From positions 1 to 41,639 of the forward strand of contig CAIYUV010000202.1 of the NCBI GenBank assembly GCA_903929475.1: a stretch of DNA of 41,639 nucleotides, read 5' to 3'. Every line of letters begins with the position of its first letter. Within the stretch, counting starts at the first letter, position 1. The DNA is from an uncultured Spartobacteria bacterium. Lineage in GTDB: Bacteria > Verrucomicrobiota > Verrucomicrobiia > Chthoniobacterales > Chthoniobacteraceae. Under the pieces are notes generated by a model. The model saw only the letters and a list, made by a program, of their open reading frames with translations. It did no database searches and was not told the DNA's origin. The translations under genes and the position numbers were made by a program. This document shows, piece by piece, positions 33,012 through 40,636 of this stretch.

Positions 33012-34142
33012 GTGATTACCGACGAGACTGTTTCTGCATTGCGCGCGATTTTTGCCGAGGGCTACCGCGCGGACAAAGTGATCGAGCACACGCTGCGCAC
33101 GCATCGCGCTTGGACGACGCGGATGCGCGGCGAATTTGTCACGGCGATCCGCGAGGCGGTGCGCTGGTGGCGCTGGTGGTGGTTTTGCGCGGGGGAAAGG
33201 GACGGCACTTATCTCGATGATCCATCCGAGGAAGCCATCCGGCGCGCACTCGCTGCGGCGGGGCGCGAGCATCCGGGCGGGACTCCGGCGATTCGCGCGA
33301 GTTTTCCAGACTGGCTGTGGGAGCGAGGCGAGGAGGAAATCGGGGCGGCGTGGCCGGCGATGGCGGACGCGCTCAACACGGAGGCCGATCTTTTTCTCCG
33401 TGCAAACACGCTGCGCACCACGGCGGACGAACTGTGCGTGAAATTGCGGCTGGAGGGATTTTCCTCGGAGCCGGTGCCGGGCGCGCCGGACGCGCTGCGG
33501 CTGCGCGGGGCGAAGGATGTTTTCGGCACGATGGCGTTTCGCGAAGGACTCTTCGAGGTGCAGGATGCCGGCTCGCAGCGGATCGCACCGTTGCTCGAAG
33601 TGCAGCCGGGGATGCGCGTGGTGGACGCCTGCGCCGGAGCGGGCGGCAAAGCGCTGCATCTCGCTGCGCTCATGCGCAACAAAGGCAGCATCGTCGCGCT
33701 CGATCCCGTGGAGTGGCGGCTCACCGAACTGCGCCGCCGCGCCGCGCGCGCAGGCGTGGACAACGCCGAGGCGCGCGTCCTTTCCGACCCGAAAAAACTG
33801 GAGCGACTCGCGGGCAAGGCCGACCGCGTGTTGCTCGATGTGCCGTGCAGCGGCCTCGGCGTGCTGCGGCGGAATCCCGACGTGAAATGGAAGCTCACCA
33901 AGCCCGAACTGGATCACCTCTGCGAACTGCAAGCGCGTCTGCTGCGCTCCTATTCGCGTATGGTGAAACCCGCCGGCAAACTCGTGTATGCCACATGCAG
34001 CGTGCTCCCCTCCGAAGGCGAACGGCAGGTGCGCTCCTTCCTCGCGGCGAAGGCGGGCTGGGAACTGGAGATCGAACTAAAATTATCCCCCGGTGAAAAC
34101 GGCGGCGACGGCTTCTACGCCGCACGGCTCCGGCGGATTTAA
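33012..34142 (+). CDS. RsmB/NOP2-family rRNA m5C methyltransferase
   Basis: A 376-residue methyltransferase that makes 5-methylcytosine in rRNA. The N-terminal half (about 1-130) is a helical domain like the NusB-like part of RsmB, with a Trp-rich segment WWRWWWF. The SAM domain has VDACAGAGGKALHLAAL, DVPCSGLG (Cys279, motif IV) and YATCSVLPSEGE (Cys329, motif VI nucleophile). GTG at 33012 is the best start; the frame is open further up through the lipase gene. It is shorter than E. coli RsmB (429) and the C-terminal end is compact. The target base is not known. Confidence 0.9.
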   Translation: MITDETVSALRAIFAEGYRADKVIEHTLRTHRAWTTRMRGEFVTAIREAVRWWRWWWFCAGERDGTYLDDPSEEAIRRALAAAGREHPGGTPAIRASFPDWLWERGEEEIGAAWPAMADALNTEADLFLRANTLRTTADELCVKLRLEGFSSEPVPGAPDALRLRGAKDVFGTMAFREGLFEVQDAGSQRIAPLLEVQPGMRVVDACAGAGGKALHLAALMRNKGSIVALDPVEWRLTELRRRAARAGVDNAEARVLSDPKKLERLAGKADRVLLDVPCSGLGVLRRNPDVKWKLTKPELDHLCELQARLLRSYSRMVKPAGKLVYATCSVLPSEGERQVRSFLAAKAGWELEIELKLSPGENGGDGFYAARLRRI

Positions 34143-34203
34143 GGAACCGCTAATCTGCGCGCCATTCGGGACTGATTGTTCGTCCGCAGGCGCACCCGCT
34201 TCA

Positions 34204-34503
34204 TCAGCCGATTCTCAGTTGCTTCGGGTCTTGCGCTCCGTGCCAGAACCGCAGGACTTCCACGCTGCGGCTCCGTTCGTTGACACGGTAGAAGATGAGA
34301 TAGGGCCAGAGCAGGAGCTTTTTCACGCCGGGGCGGGAACGCACATTGCCGCCGCGCTGTGGCAGGTCACGCAGCTTTTCCGCGTGGTCGAGCAGGCGAT
34401 TGCCGAGACGTTCCGCAGCCTGTGGGTCATGGCTGGCGACGTAGCGGACGATCTGTTCGAGATCGTCGAGTGCGAGCGGTGAGAGGATTACTTGGTAGTC
34501 CAT
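34204..34503 (-). CDS. RelE/ParE-family toxin
   Basis: A 99-residue protein with the ParE/RelE pattern: LSPLALDDLEQIVRYVASHD helical start, RLLDHAEKLRDLPQRG, then VKKLLLWPYLIFYRVNERSRSVEVLRFWHGAQD, the conserved C-terminal strands. ParE members inhibit gyrase and RelE members cut mRNA; the sequence is closer to the ParE type but activity is not proven. It starts 16 bp inside the end of the antitoxin gene, the usual tight overlap. This is the second toxin-antitoxin pair in the window, next to a broken antirepressor gene. Confidence 0.85.
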   Translation of the reverse strand: MDYQVILSPLALDDLEQIVRYVASHDPQAAERLGNRLLDHAEKLRDLPQRGGNVRSRPGVKKLLLWPYLIFYRVNERSRSVEVLRFWHGAQDPKQLRIG

Positions 34504-34706
34504 CCCGCGATGCGCTGGCGCGCCTCGGCCAGCGGGACGCCAGGACCGCTCTCCATCGAACAGATGCCGGCATCAACGGCGGCGAGCATTTCGGGCGTTT
34601 CGTCGAGGGCGATGCCGGGGTCGAGTTCCGCGAGCCGGTGCAAAATTGCACGCCGCTCGCCGTCGTTGAGACGGGGAAGTTCGTCGAGGATTTGCGACAT
34701 ACTCAT
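34488..34706 (-). CDS. antitoxin of the ParE-type pair
   Basis: A 72-residue protein: SQILDELPRLNDGERRAILHRLAELD is a helical start like those of small addiction-module antitoxins, followed by DETPEMLAAVDAGICSM and an Arg-containing tail. No ribbon-helix-helix or other DNA-binding domain is recognised, so autoregulation is uncertain. It overlaps the toxin gene by 16 bp, which fixes their partnership. The ATG at 34706 is used; an alternative ATG two codons later (34700) would remove MS. Confidence 0.8.
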   Translation of the reverse strand: MSMSQILDELPRLNDGERRAILHRLAELDPGIALDETPEMLAAVDAGICSMESGPGVPLAEARQRIAGWTTK

Positions 34707-34805
34707 GGGCGTAGATTACACGGTGGATGAGGCGGCGCAAGATCACGCTGCCGCTTCAAAACGCCTACTCCCGTGAATCGCTGACACACCGTTGCTCCCG
34801 GAACT

Positions 34806-35084
34806 TTTTTTAAGGATGAGGCGGAAAATGCCCTCGGTATTCCAGCACTGGATCAACTACAGGCCTCCGGCGGTGTCGAATTCGAGACTAAGGGGGGCAA
34901 TTTGCCCCCCTTTGAATACCTCGCCAAGCCCCTCATCGCGGCGGGCCATATCTTTGAGATAGCCGGACGGATTCACCGAGTCGGTGAGCGCGGCGACGAC
35001 ATCGGTGATGACGAACCACCATTCGTTTTGGTGGAGCGTCTTGCGGATTTCCTTTTTTTGGAAGAGGGCGATTTTCGTTTCCAT
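34806..35084 (-). pseudogene. broken Bro-N (phage antirepressor-like) gene
   Basis: The frame from ATG 35084 begins METKIALFQKKEIRKTLHQN and continues EWWFVITDVVAALTDS and NPSGYLKDMARRDEGLG, the Bro-N domain of phage antirepressors and DinD-like proteins. A TAG at 34857-34859 interrupts it after 75 residues. The same frame then continues LIQCWNTEGIFRLILKK, which matches the next conserved segment of intact relatives, where Gln (CAG) normally stands in place of the stop. Similarity ends near 34806 and the C-terminal domain is missing. So it is a pseudogene with an internal stop and a 3' truncation, a remnant of a prophage or mobile gene. Confidence 0.8.
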
Positions 35085-35151
35085 GGGTGAGTGGAGAACC
35101 GTGTTGTATCAGGATTTCCGGTTCAAGCCAGCCAAGCGAACGAGCACGAAA

Positions 35152-35199
35152 CTACGAGAGGAGTTCCTTCACGACTTCGCCGCCGCGCATGTCGTATCT
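35152..35199 (-). pseudogene. C-terminal fragment of a DUF1501 gene
   Basis: On the minus strand the last codons of an open frame read MRGGEVVKELLS and stop. This matches VRGGEVVKELLA at the end of the DUF1501 gene at 41403, and the DNA around 35160-35190 is nearly identical to that around 41410-41440. No further DUF1501 sequence lies upstream; a terminator and the porin gene follow instead. It is probably the scar of a deleted gene or of recombination between two DUF1501 ends. The short length limits confidence. Confidence 0.5.
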
Positions 35200-35289
35200 G
35201 CGGTAGATGGGACTCACGAAACGGAAGCCAGCGGTGAAAATGAAGGCATGGGCGAAGCGAGGAAGGGGAGTTTTGCAGTCTTGATGCTG

Positions 35290-35328
35290 GAAAGGCAAAC
35301 CACCGCCTGCGTTTCCACAGGCGGTGGT
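35290..35328 (-). terminator. rho-independent terminator of the porin gene
   Basis: ACCACCGCCTG and CAGGCGGTGGT form a perfect 11-bp stem with an 8-base loop (35299-35328). On the minus strand it is followed by a broken T-run (TTTGCCTTT). It lies 29 bp after the porin stop and would end the sulfur operon or the porin transcript. Confidence 0.75.
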
Positions 35329-35357
35329 GAGCGCTAACTTGATGTCTGCTGCTTGCG

Positions 35358-36797
35358 TCAGAAGCTCAGCGTTGCCTGCAAGTAGCCGAAGTCGGCGTCG
35401 CTGTGCGTGCCGGTTTCGCGGATGTAGTCTCCGGCGAAGAGATGACTGTAGCCTGCGAGAATGCTGAGGTGTTTGTTGACCTTCCAATTGGTCGTGAAGT
35501 CCACTTCGTGTCCGAGGAAGTTGCCCGCGCCGATGGTGCGCACGTCCTTGCCAATCTTGCCGGAGGTAACGGTGCGGAAGATGGTATTTCCGTTCGAGCC
35601 GTAAACGTAGTCGTGGGTGTCGGCGGCCCAGAAGGCGTTGTATTCGAGCGCGACTTCGACGTTTTTCACGGGCTTTGCGCTGACGACGAAGTGGAGGTCG
35701 TGCACGTTGCGCCAGCCGAGTTCGTCCATCGCGCCGAATTTGGCGTGGTTCGAGGGGAAGAGGTTTTGGAAGGACTGGCTGCTGCCGTCGCTCGGGTTTT
35801 TGTCCCCGCTGGCGTAGTCGTATTCGATTCCGATACGGGGCGTCCACGGGGCGTTTTTCCACGTGTAGCCGCCCTTGCTCGCTGTGGCGAAGGCGTGGTG
35901 GTTCAAGCGCTTCGTGGTTTTGTCTCCAGTCCAGAGGTCGCCGAACTGGTAGGTAAACTCAGCGCTGTAGTCGAAGTCGTGCAGCGCGCCTTCCTTCGAT
36001 TTCCACCGCGTGCCGAGCGTCGCGATGCGTTGCGCCGGGCCATTGTAGGTGCCGTCCGGGTCCAGCTTGTTCGTAGGCGAGAGATCTGGCTGCGCGTCAG
36101 CTTTGTCGCGGCAGAGGAAATACAACTCGGTGGTCTGGAAGCCGAGTGCATCGGTGCCGCCGTAGATGCCGAAAAAGTTGTCAGCACTGTCGCTATCGTT
36201 GATTTCGTTTTTGCGGATCTGCACGGGGCGCACGGCGAATGCGTCCACCCAGAATCTGTCGTTCTGGAAGCGTAGCTTCACGCCGTCGAAAGTGCGGCCG
36301 AAGTTGCCCCACTTGCTGTCGGCGACAAGGCGGTTGTCGCCGTAGTTCAGTGCCTGTCTGCCGACGGTGAGGCTGAGCGGGAACTTCTTGAGGTTCCCGA
36401 GTTCGACATAGGCCTGTCGCAGATCAAAATAGTCGCCGCCCTCGCTGCCGTTGATGCCGGGTGTGTTGCCACGCGTGGCGAACCACTCGCGGGTGTCCTG
36501 CGTTTGCGCATAGATTTTGACCCACGGCGCGGGCTTGATCGCGAGGCCGACACGGAAGCGGTTGAGCAGCCAGCCGTCGTCGCGGGGATCGTTCACGGAG
36601 CTGTCGAAGTCTTTGTTGTTGTCGCGCACCTCCCAGCGGAGTCGCTCCTCAATGTCGAGGGTGAGGATGCCATTCGCGAAGGTAAGAGCATCGTCGTCGG
36701 GCTTCGTGTCGGTTTTCTTGAAGTCACTGCCTGCAAATGCGGGCAGAGCGAGTGTGAGCAGCGCTATGCTGCTGTTGAGGATCTGTTTTGTGGTCAT
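35358..36797 (-). CDS. alginate-export-family outer-membrane porin
   Basis: A 479-residue protein with a signal peptide (MTTKQILNSSIALLTLALPAFA). The mature part is a beta-barrel pattern of alternating strands rich in aromatic girdle residues, with ILTLDIEERLRWEVRDNN, DLRQAYVELGN and LTVGRQALNYGDNRLV near the start, as in the AlgE-like PF13372 family, and it ends in Phe (QATLSF). It would let small polar solutes cross the outer membrane. It is last in a minus-strand series of sulfur genes, 110 bp after the M14 gene, so it may have its own promoter or be part of the operon. Confidence 0.85.
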   Translation of the reverse strand: MTTKQILNSSIALLTLALPAFAGSDFKKTDTKPDDDALTFANGILTLDIEERLRWEVRDNNKDFDSSVNDPRDDGWLLNRFRVGLAIKPAPWVKIYAQTQDTREWFATRGNTPGINGSEGGDYFDLRQAYVELGNLKKFPLSLTVGRQALNYGDNRLVADSKWGNFGRTFDGVKLRFQNDRFWVDAFAVRPVQIRKNEINDSDSADNFFGIYGGTDALGFQTTELYFLCRDKADAQPDLSPTNKLDPDGTYNGPAQRIATLGTRWKSKEGALHDFDYSAEFTYQFGDLWTGDKTTKRLNHHAFATASKGGYTWKNAPWTPRIGIEYDYASGDKNPSDGSSQSFQNLFPSNHAKFGAMDELGWRNVHDLHFVVSAKPVKNVEVALEYNAFWAADTHDYVYGSNGNTIFRTVTSGKIGKDVRTIGAGNFLGHEVDFTTNWKVNKHLSILAGYSHLFAGDYIRETGTHSDADFGYLQATLSF

Positions 36798-36907
36798 GGT
36801 GTTTGGATGCTTGTCTGCTTCCACACACCTCCGGATGTCCGGTCGGCAAGTGATGGGTATTTTGGTGGATGGTGCCCGGCGTATGCCGGTGGAAATGCGG
36901 TGTGATT

Positions 36908-37750
36908 TTACAGGTCGCCGCCGTAGGCGATGAAGCGGCGGTAGTGGGTGAGTATCTCCACAAGCGCTAAGACGAATGCGCCACGCTGAAGGTGCAAGGG
37001 CGCGTGCGTAGGCGTTTCGAGGACGACCTCGAAGGGTTGTGGGTTGGAGCCGGGAGGCGCGCTGAGGATGCCGTCGTAGGCGGTGTGGATGATTCCTTCC
37101 TCGGCGTGAAAGCCGTCAATCTCGCTGCGGCGGTCGAGCGGCAGTGCAGCCTCGACGGCGGCGAGCGCCGGACGGAGCAAGTGCTCGGTGAGTGTGTGCC
37201 CGCGCGCGAATGCGTAGAAGCCTTCGCAGGTGTCATCCGAGTGCAGCGAGATGTAGCCGTGGTATTGCTCGCGCAGGATTTCCTTTTCGAGCAGCGCGAC
37301 CTCGGGATCCAGCGAGCCGCGCCAGAATTCGCGGTTCAGATCTTTGCCCGCGCGTGCATGGCGCGTGCGGTCCTCGTAGCCGGTCGGGTTCACGAGGGGA
37401 TACACGTGCAGTTCGTAGCCGCGTCCACGCACTGGTGAGGCATCCAGCGCACGGACAAAGTCGCACAGAGCGAAGACACCCGCGGGTTCGTCGCCGTGGA
37501 TACCGGCGAAGATGCCAATTTTGATCTCCGGCGTTTCACCGGGCCTCTTAAAAACGAGGCGTGGCATCCAGTAGCGGCCGTCCTCAGTGTTCCAGTAGCC
37601 GACGGACTCCGCGCGCCATGCGTAGGAGGATTCGGCGACGCGGCGGAAGAGCGGCAGCAGGAGTTTGCGCAGTGACTGGCGCGGATTCTCCGGTGAAAAT
37701 GTAGGTGCAGTCGCAGGCAGCGCGTGATCGAGGAGGTCGAGCGCGGTCAT
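36908..37750 (-). CDS. M14-family zinc carboxypeptidase / deacylase-like protein
   Basis: A 280-residue protein with the M14/AstE-like zinc site: His85 and Glu88 in GIHGDEPAG, His170 in YISLHSDDT, and Glu245 in VVLETPTHA as the likely catalytic residue; DLNREFWRG is the conserved substrate-side motif. Such enzymes remove amino acids or acyl groups from amides. No signal peptide is seen, so it is cytoplasmic. Its start overlaps the yezD stop (ATGA), so it is translated together with a sulfur-linked gene. A role in releasing an amino acid from an imported sulfur compound is plausible but speculative. Confidence 0.85.
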   Translation of the reverse strand: MTALDLLDHALPATAPTFSPENPRQSLRKLLLPLFRRVAESSYAWRAESVGYWNTEDGRYWMPRLVFKRPGETPEIKIGIFAGIHGDEPAGVFALCDFVRALDASPVRGRGYELHVYPLVNPTGYEDRTRHARAGKDLNREFWRGSLDPEVALLEKEILREQYHGYISLHSDDTCEGFYAFARGHTLTEHLLRPALAAVEAALPLDRRSEIDGFHAEEGIIHTAYDGILSAPPGSNPQPFEVVLETPTHAPLHLQRGAFVLALVEILTHYRRFIAYGGDL

Positions 37751-37932
37751 GGTGAGACCTCCTTCTGTGCGTCGTCCTGTTCAGCGGGCAGGCGCGTCTT
37801 TTCCGTGGCCTCGACCTGGGTCACGCGGCCGTCGTGAATCGTGAGATGCACGCTGCCGAAACGCATCGCGCCGACCTTGCGGCGGATGATTTCGACCCAG
37901 GGTTCGGATGGGTGCGATTTGGTGGCGGTCAT
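37747..37932 (-). CDS. yezD: YezD family protein (DUF2292)
   Basis: A 61-residue protein with PWVEIIRRKVGAMRFGSVHLTIHDGRVTQVEATEKTRL, the full conserved core of the DUF2292 family. YezD-type genes are often found beside sulfate or sulfonate uptake genes and are linked with sulfur starvation, but the activity is unknown. It lies 11 bp after the permease gene and its stop overlaps the M14 start. The ATG at 37932 is chosen; the frame is open further upstream into the intergenic gap but those residues are not conserved. Confidence 0.9.
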   Translation of the reverse strand: MTATKSHPSEPWVEIIRRKVGAMRFGSVHLTIHDGRVTQVEATEKTRLPAEQDDAQKEVSP

Positions 37933-37943
37933 GGTGTGCGTGG

Positions 37944-38711
37944 TTACGAATTGTTGAGGCCCCAGCGGCGGTGGAGGAACCGCTCCCATGGGCTGAAGAT
38001 GATTTTATCGGCGAGGAATCCGATGACGATGATGACGAGCATGAGGCCGACGACCTGGTCCATCGCGTGCAGTTCGCGTCCGTAGTGCAGCAGGTGGCCG
38101 ATTCCCATTCCGCTGAGGATCGTGATGTAGATTTCCGCCGCCATGAGCGAGCGCCACGCGAAGGCCCAGCCCTGCTTCGTGCCGCTGACGATGTGCGGCA
38201 GCGACGCGGGAGCGAGCACGCGGAACCAAAGGTGCAGTCCCTTCGATCCCATCGTGGCCGCGGCCTCGCGATAGAGCGGCGGGATTTGCCGGATGCCGTG
38301 ATCGGTCGCGAGGATGACGGCCCACACGGTGCCCATCACGACGATGAAAAGCATCGCCGTCTCCGTCTGCCCGAACCACAGCAGCGCGAGCGGCACCCAG
38401 CACACGCTCGGCAAGGTCTGCAATCCGAGCGCGATCGTGCCGACGGTGTTGTGCAAAAATTTGAAGCGCGCCGTGAGCATACCGGTCGGGATGCCGATGC
38501 CGATGCCGACCAGATAGCCGATGAAGAGCCGTTTCATCGTGACGAGCGTGGCCTCGCCAAGCGTGCCGTCCTTGGCGGCGCCGAGCAGGTATTTCCACAC
38601 GTCGGAAGGCGGGGGCAGGAGCACGGCGGAAATGCCGCAGTGGTTTGCGGCGTATTCCCACGCGCCGAGGAGCACGGCGAAAAATGCGAGGGCTGCGAGA
38701 AATTGTTTCAT
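37944..38711 (-). CDS. sulfonate/taurine-type ABC transporter permease
   Basis: A 255-residue inner-membrane protein of the SsuC/TauC/NrtB family. Six hydrophobic segments fit, and the EAA loop reads YREAAATMGSKGLHLWFRVLAP. The ATG at 38711 is used; the longer frame contains an N-terminal basic run with no homology. It lies 7 bp after the ATPase gene. It would form a homodimer pore for the lipoprotein-delivered substrate. The exact substrate class (sulfonate, taurine, nitrate or thiamine precursor) cannot be told from sequence. Confidence 0.93.
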   Translation of the reverse strand: MKQFLAALAFFAVLLGAWEYAANHCGISAVLLPPPSDVWKYLLGAAKDGTLGEATLVTMKRLFIGYLVGIGIGIPTGMLTARFKFLHNTVGTIALGLQTLPSVCWVPLALLWFGQTETAMLFIVVMGTVWAVILATDHGIRQIPPLYREAAATMGSKGLHLWFRVLAPASLPHIVSGTKQGWAFAWRSLMAAEIYITILSGMGIGHLLHYGRELHAMDQVVGLMLVIIVIGFLADKIIFSPWERFLHRRWGLNNS

Positions 38712-38718
38712 GGTGCGC

Positions 38719-39546
38719 TCAGAGCGGACGGATTGTTGAAGTCGTTCCGTCTTTCGAGGGCGCGAGGATGGTCTTGAGTTCGCCGGTGATCTCCGCGGCG
38801 AGCGACGCCATCGCGACGTCATTGAATTCGCGCGGGCGCGGCAGTGTGACTTTGAATTCCTTGCGAATGCGTCCGGGGCGAGGGGAGAAAAGCAGCACGC
38901 GGTCGCCGAGGCACACGGCTTCGCGGACGTTGTGCGTCACGAAGAGGATCGTCTTTTTCCGCGCCGCGTGGATTTTCTGCAAATCACCGTAGAGCTGCTC
39001 GCGCGTCATGGCATCGAGCGCGGCGAACGGCTCGTCCATGAGCAGCACGCGCGGGTTCGGAGCGAGCGCGCGGGCGAGTGCGACGCGCTGCTTCATGCCG
39101 CCGGAGAGCTCGTGGATATTCGCGCGCTCGAAGCCGTCGAGCCCGACGAGGTGCAGGTAGTAGCGGGCGACTTCGACGCGATCCTTGTTGCTCAGATCGG
39201 GTTTGAGTTTCAGGCCGAAGAGCACGTTGCCGATGACATCGAGCCACGGGAAAAGCGCGTGCTCCTGGAACATCACCGTGCGGTCGCGTCCGGGCTCGGT
39301 GATCATCTTGCCGTTCACCTCGGCCATGCCGGTGAAGTTCCGCTCCAGCGCCGCGACGATGCGCAACAGCGTGCTTTTTCCGCAACCACTCGGCCCGACG
39401 AAGCAGACGAATTCGCCCTCGCCGATTTCGAGGTTGATGTCGTCGAGCGCGTGGACGGTGCCGCGTTTGGTCGTGAATTTTTTGCTCACGCCCACGAGCC
39501 GGATTTTGGATGGCGGCGGGACGGCGAGTTCGGAGGCGAGGCTCAT
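38719..39546 (-). CDS. sulfonate/taurine-type ABC transporter ATP-binding protein
   Basis: A 275-residue ATPase with Walker A GPSGCGKS (51-58), Q-loop Gln94, signature LSGGMKQR (147-154), Walker B LLMDEPF (Asp171/Glu172) and switch His205. The pattern of the family SsuB/TauB/NrtD is clear (VFQEHALFPWLDV-like motif). It powers the permease encoded 7 bp downstream. Its start is 30 bp from the stop of the lipoprotein gene, with a heptamer repeat in between. The C-terminal about 25 residues are low complexity and not conserved. Confidence 0.95.
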   Translation of the reverse strand: MSLASELAVPPPSKIRLVGVSKKFTTKRGTVHALDDINLEIGEGEFVCFVGPSGCGKSTLLRIVAALERNFTGMAEVNGKMITEPGRDRTVMFQEHALFPWLDVIGNVLFGLKLKPDLSNKDRVEVARYYLHLVGLDGFERANIHELSGGMKQRVALARALAPNPRVLLMDEPFAALDAMTREQLYGDLQKIHAARKKTILFVTHNVREAVCLGDRVLLFSPRPGRIRKEFKVTLPRPREFNDVAMASLAAEITGELKTILAPSKDGTTSTIRPL

Positions 39547-39551
39547 GGGCA

Positions 39552-39579
39552 GGAGTCAGGAGTCAGAGGTCGGAAGTCA
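39552..39579. repeat. four tandem heptamers between two transporter genes
   Basis: GGAGTCA, GGAGTCA, GAGGTCG and GAAGTCA stand head to tail (39552-39579). The last one contains the stop codon of the lipoprotein gene. The ATPase ribosome-binding region lies just after them on the minus strand. The pattern recalls short tandem heptamers known from some cyanobacteria, but I know of no role here. Confidence 0.7.
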
Positions 39580-40572
39580 GGGCTTTGCGAAGAGCTTGGA
39601 GAGATCGGCTTCACTGGGGAGGAGGCCGACGGATTTGGCGTCCTTCTGCATCGCGGTGAAGTCCGCAGGCAGCGCGCTGGTGGTGAAGGTGAGACGCGGC
39701 CACGCGTGATCGAGCAGTGCGGCCGGGATCGCCTTGCTCGTAGCCTTTTGCAGCGCGGCGGCGACGGCGGGCTTTGCCCAGTCCGGCTCGGCGGCGACTT
39801 TCTTCGTGAGTTCCTCGTGCGCGGCGACGAATTTCTTCAGCAGCTCGGCCTTGCCCGTGAGCGCCTTGTTGCTGGTCGCGACGACCGTGGTGAGCACGTC
39901 CTTTTGCTCCACGAGCAACTGCCCCTCCGCCTCCAGTTCGAGGCGCGAGACCCATGGCTCGACCGTCCACACCGCATCGAGATCGCCGCGCTTGAAGAGA
40001 TCGAGCTGATCGGGATTCGCCGTCGGGATCACACTCGCATCGCCGCCGCGCTGCGTGATCGAGAGACCACCCGCAGTGAGCCACGCGCGCGCCGCGACAT
40101 CCTGTGTGCCGCCGAGCTGAGGCGAAGCGATCTTCTTTCCGCGAAAATCGGCGGCAGTCTTGAGCGGTGAGCCTTTGTGAATGACGAGCGCCGCACCGCC
40201 GCGCGCCGCGCCGGAGAGCACGCGGATGTCCGCGCCTTTCGTGCGCGTGTAGCCGTTGATAACCGGGTTTGGGCCGACGTAGGTGACATCAATCGAGCCC
40301 GTGAGCAGCGCCTCGATCGCACTCGGGCCGGCGTTGAATGGGAACCATTCGATCTTCGCGCCCGTCCGTGATTCGAACCAGCCCGCCGCGCCTTTCGTCT
40401 GCGTCTCGTGATAGCCGACGAGCGCAGGCGCTTGCGTGATATTCGGGAAAAAACCAACGCGCAGGACGGGCTGGCCGCCAGCGTTGTCGGCGGAATTTTT
40501 GTTGCAACCCGTGAGTGTGGCGGCGGCGGCGAGTGCGGTGGTGCGGATGAAGTGGCGGCGGAGAATGTTCAT
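39577..40572 (-). CDS. ABC transporter substrate-binding lipoprotein (SsuA/TauA type)
   Basis: A 331-residue periplasmic binding protein. The N-terminus MNILRRHFIRTTALAAAATLTGC has a twin-arginine-like RR and a lipobox ending at Cys23, so it is membrane-anchored. The mature part shows RVGFFPNITQAPALVGYHE, DVTYVGPNPVINGY and VAARAWLTAGGLS, typical of SsuA/TauA/NrtA-like proteins. It would capture a sulfonate-like compound for the permease. The ATG at 40572 starts the signal sequence. The gene lies 64 bp after the Rrf2 regulator. Confidence 0.92.
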   Translation of the reverse strand: MNILRRHFIRTTALAAAATLTGCNKNSADNAGGQPVLRVGFFPNITQAPALVGYHETQTKGAAGWFESRTGAKIEWFPFNAGPSAIEALLTGSIDVTYVGPNPVINGYTRTKGADIRVLSGAARGGAALVIHKGSPLKTAADFRGKKIASPQLGGTQDVAARAWLTAGGLSITQRGGDASVIPTANPDQLDLFKRGDLDAVWTVEPWVSRLELEAEGQLLVEQKDVLTTVVATSNKALTGKAELLKKFVAAHEELTKKVAAEPDWAKPAVAAALQKATSKAIPAALLDHAWPRLTFTTSALPADFTAMQKDAKSVGLLPSEADLSKLFAKP

Positions 40573-40636
40573 TGGTTTTTTTGTGTTTGGTGCGTCCGCG
40601 AGTGCCGTGTGGCCGTCGTCGCGATGGCGCGCTTTT

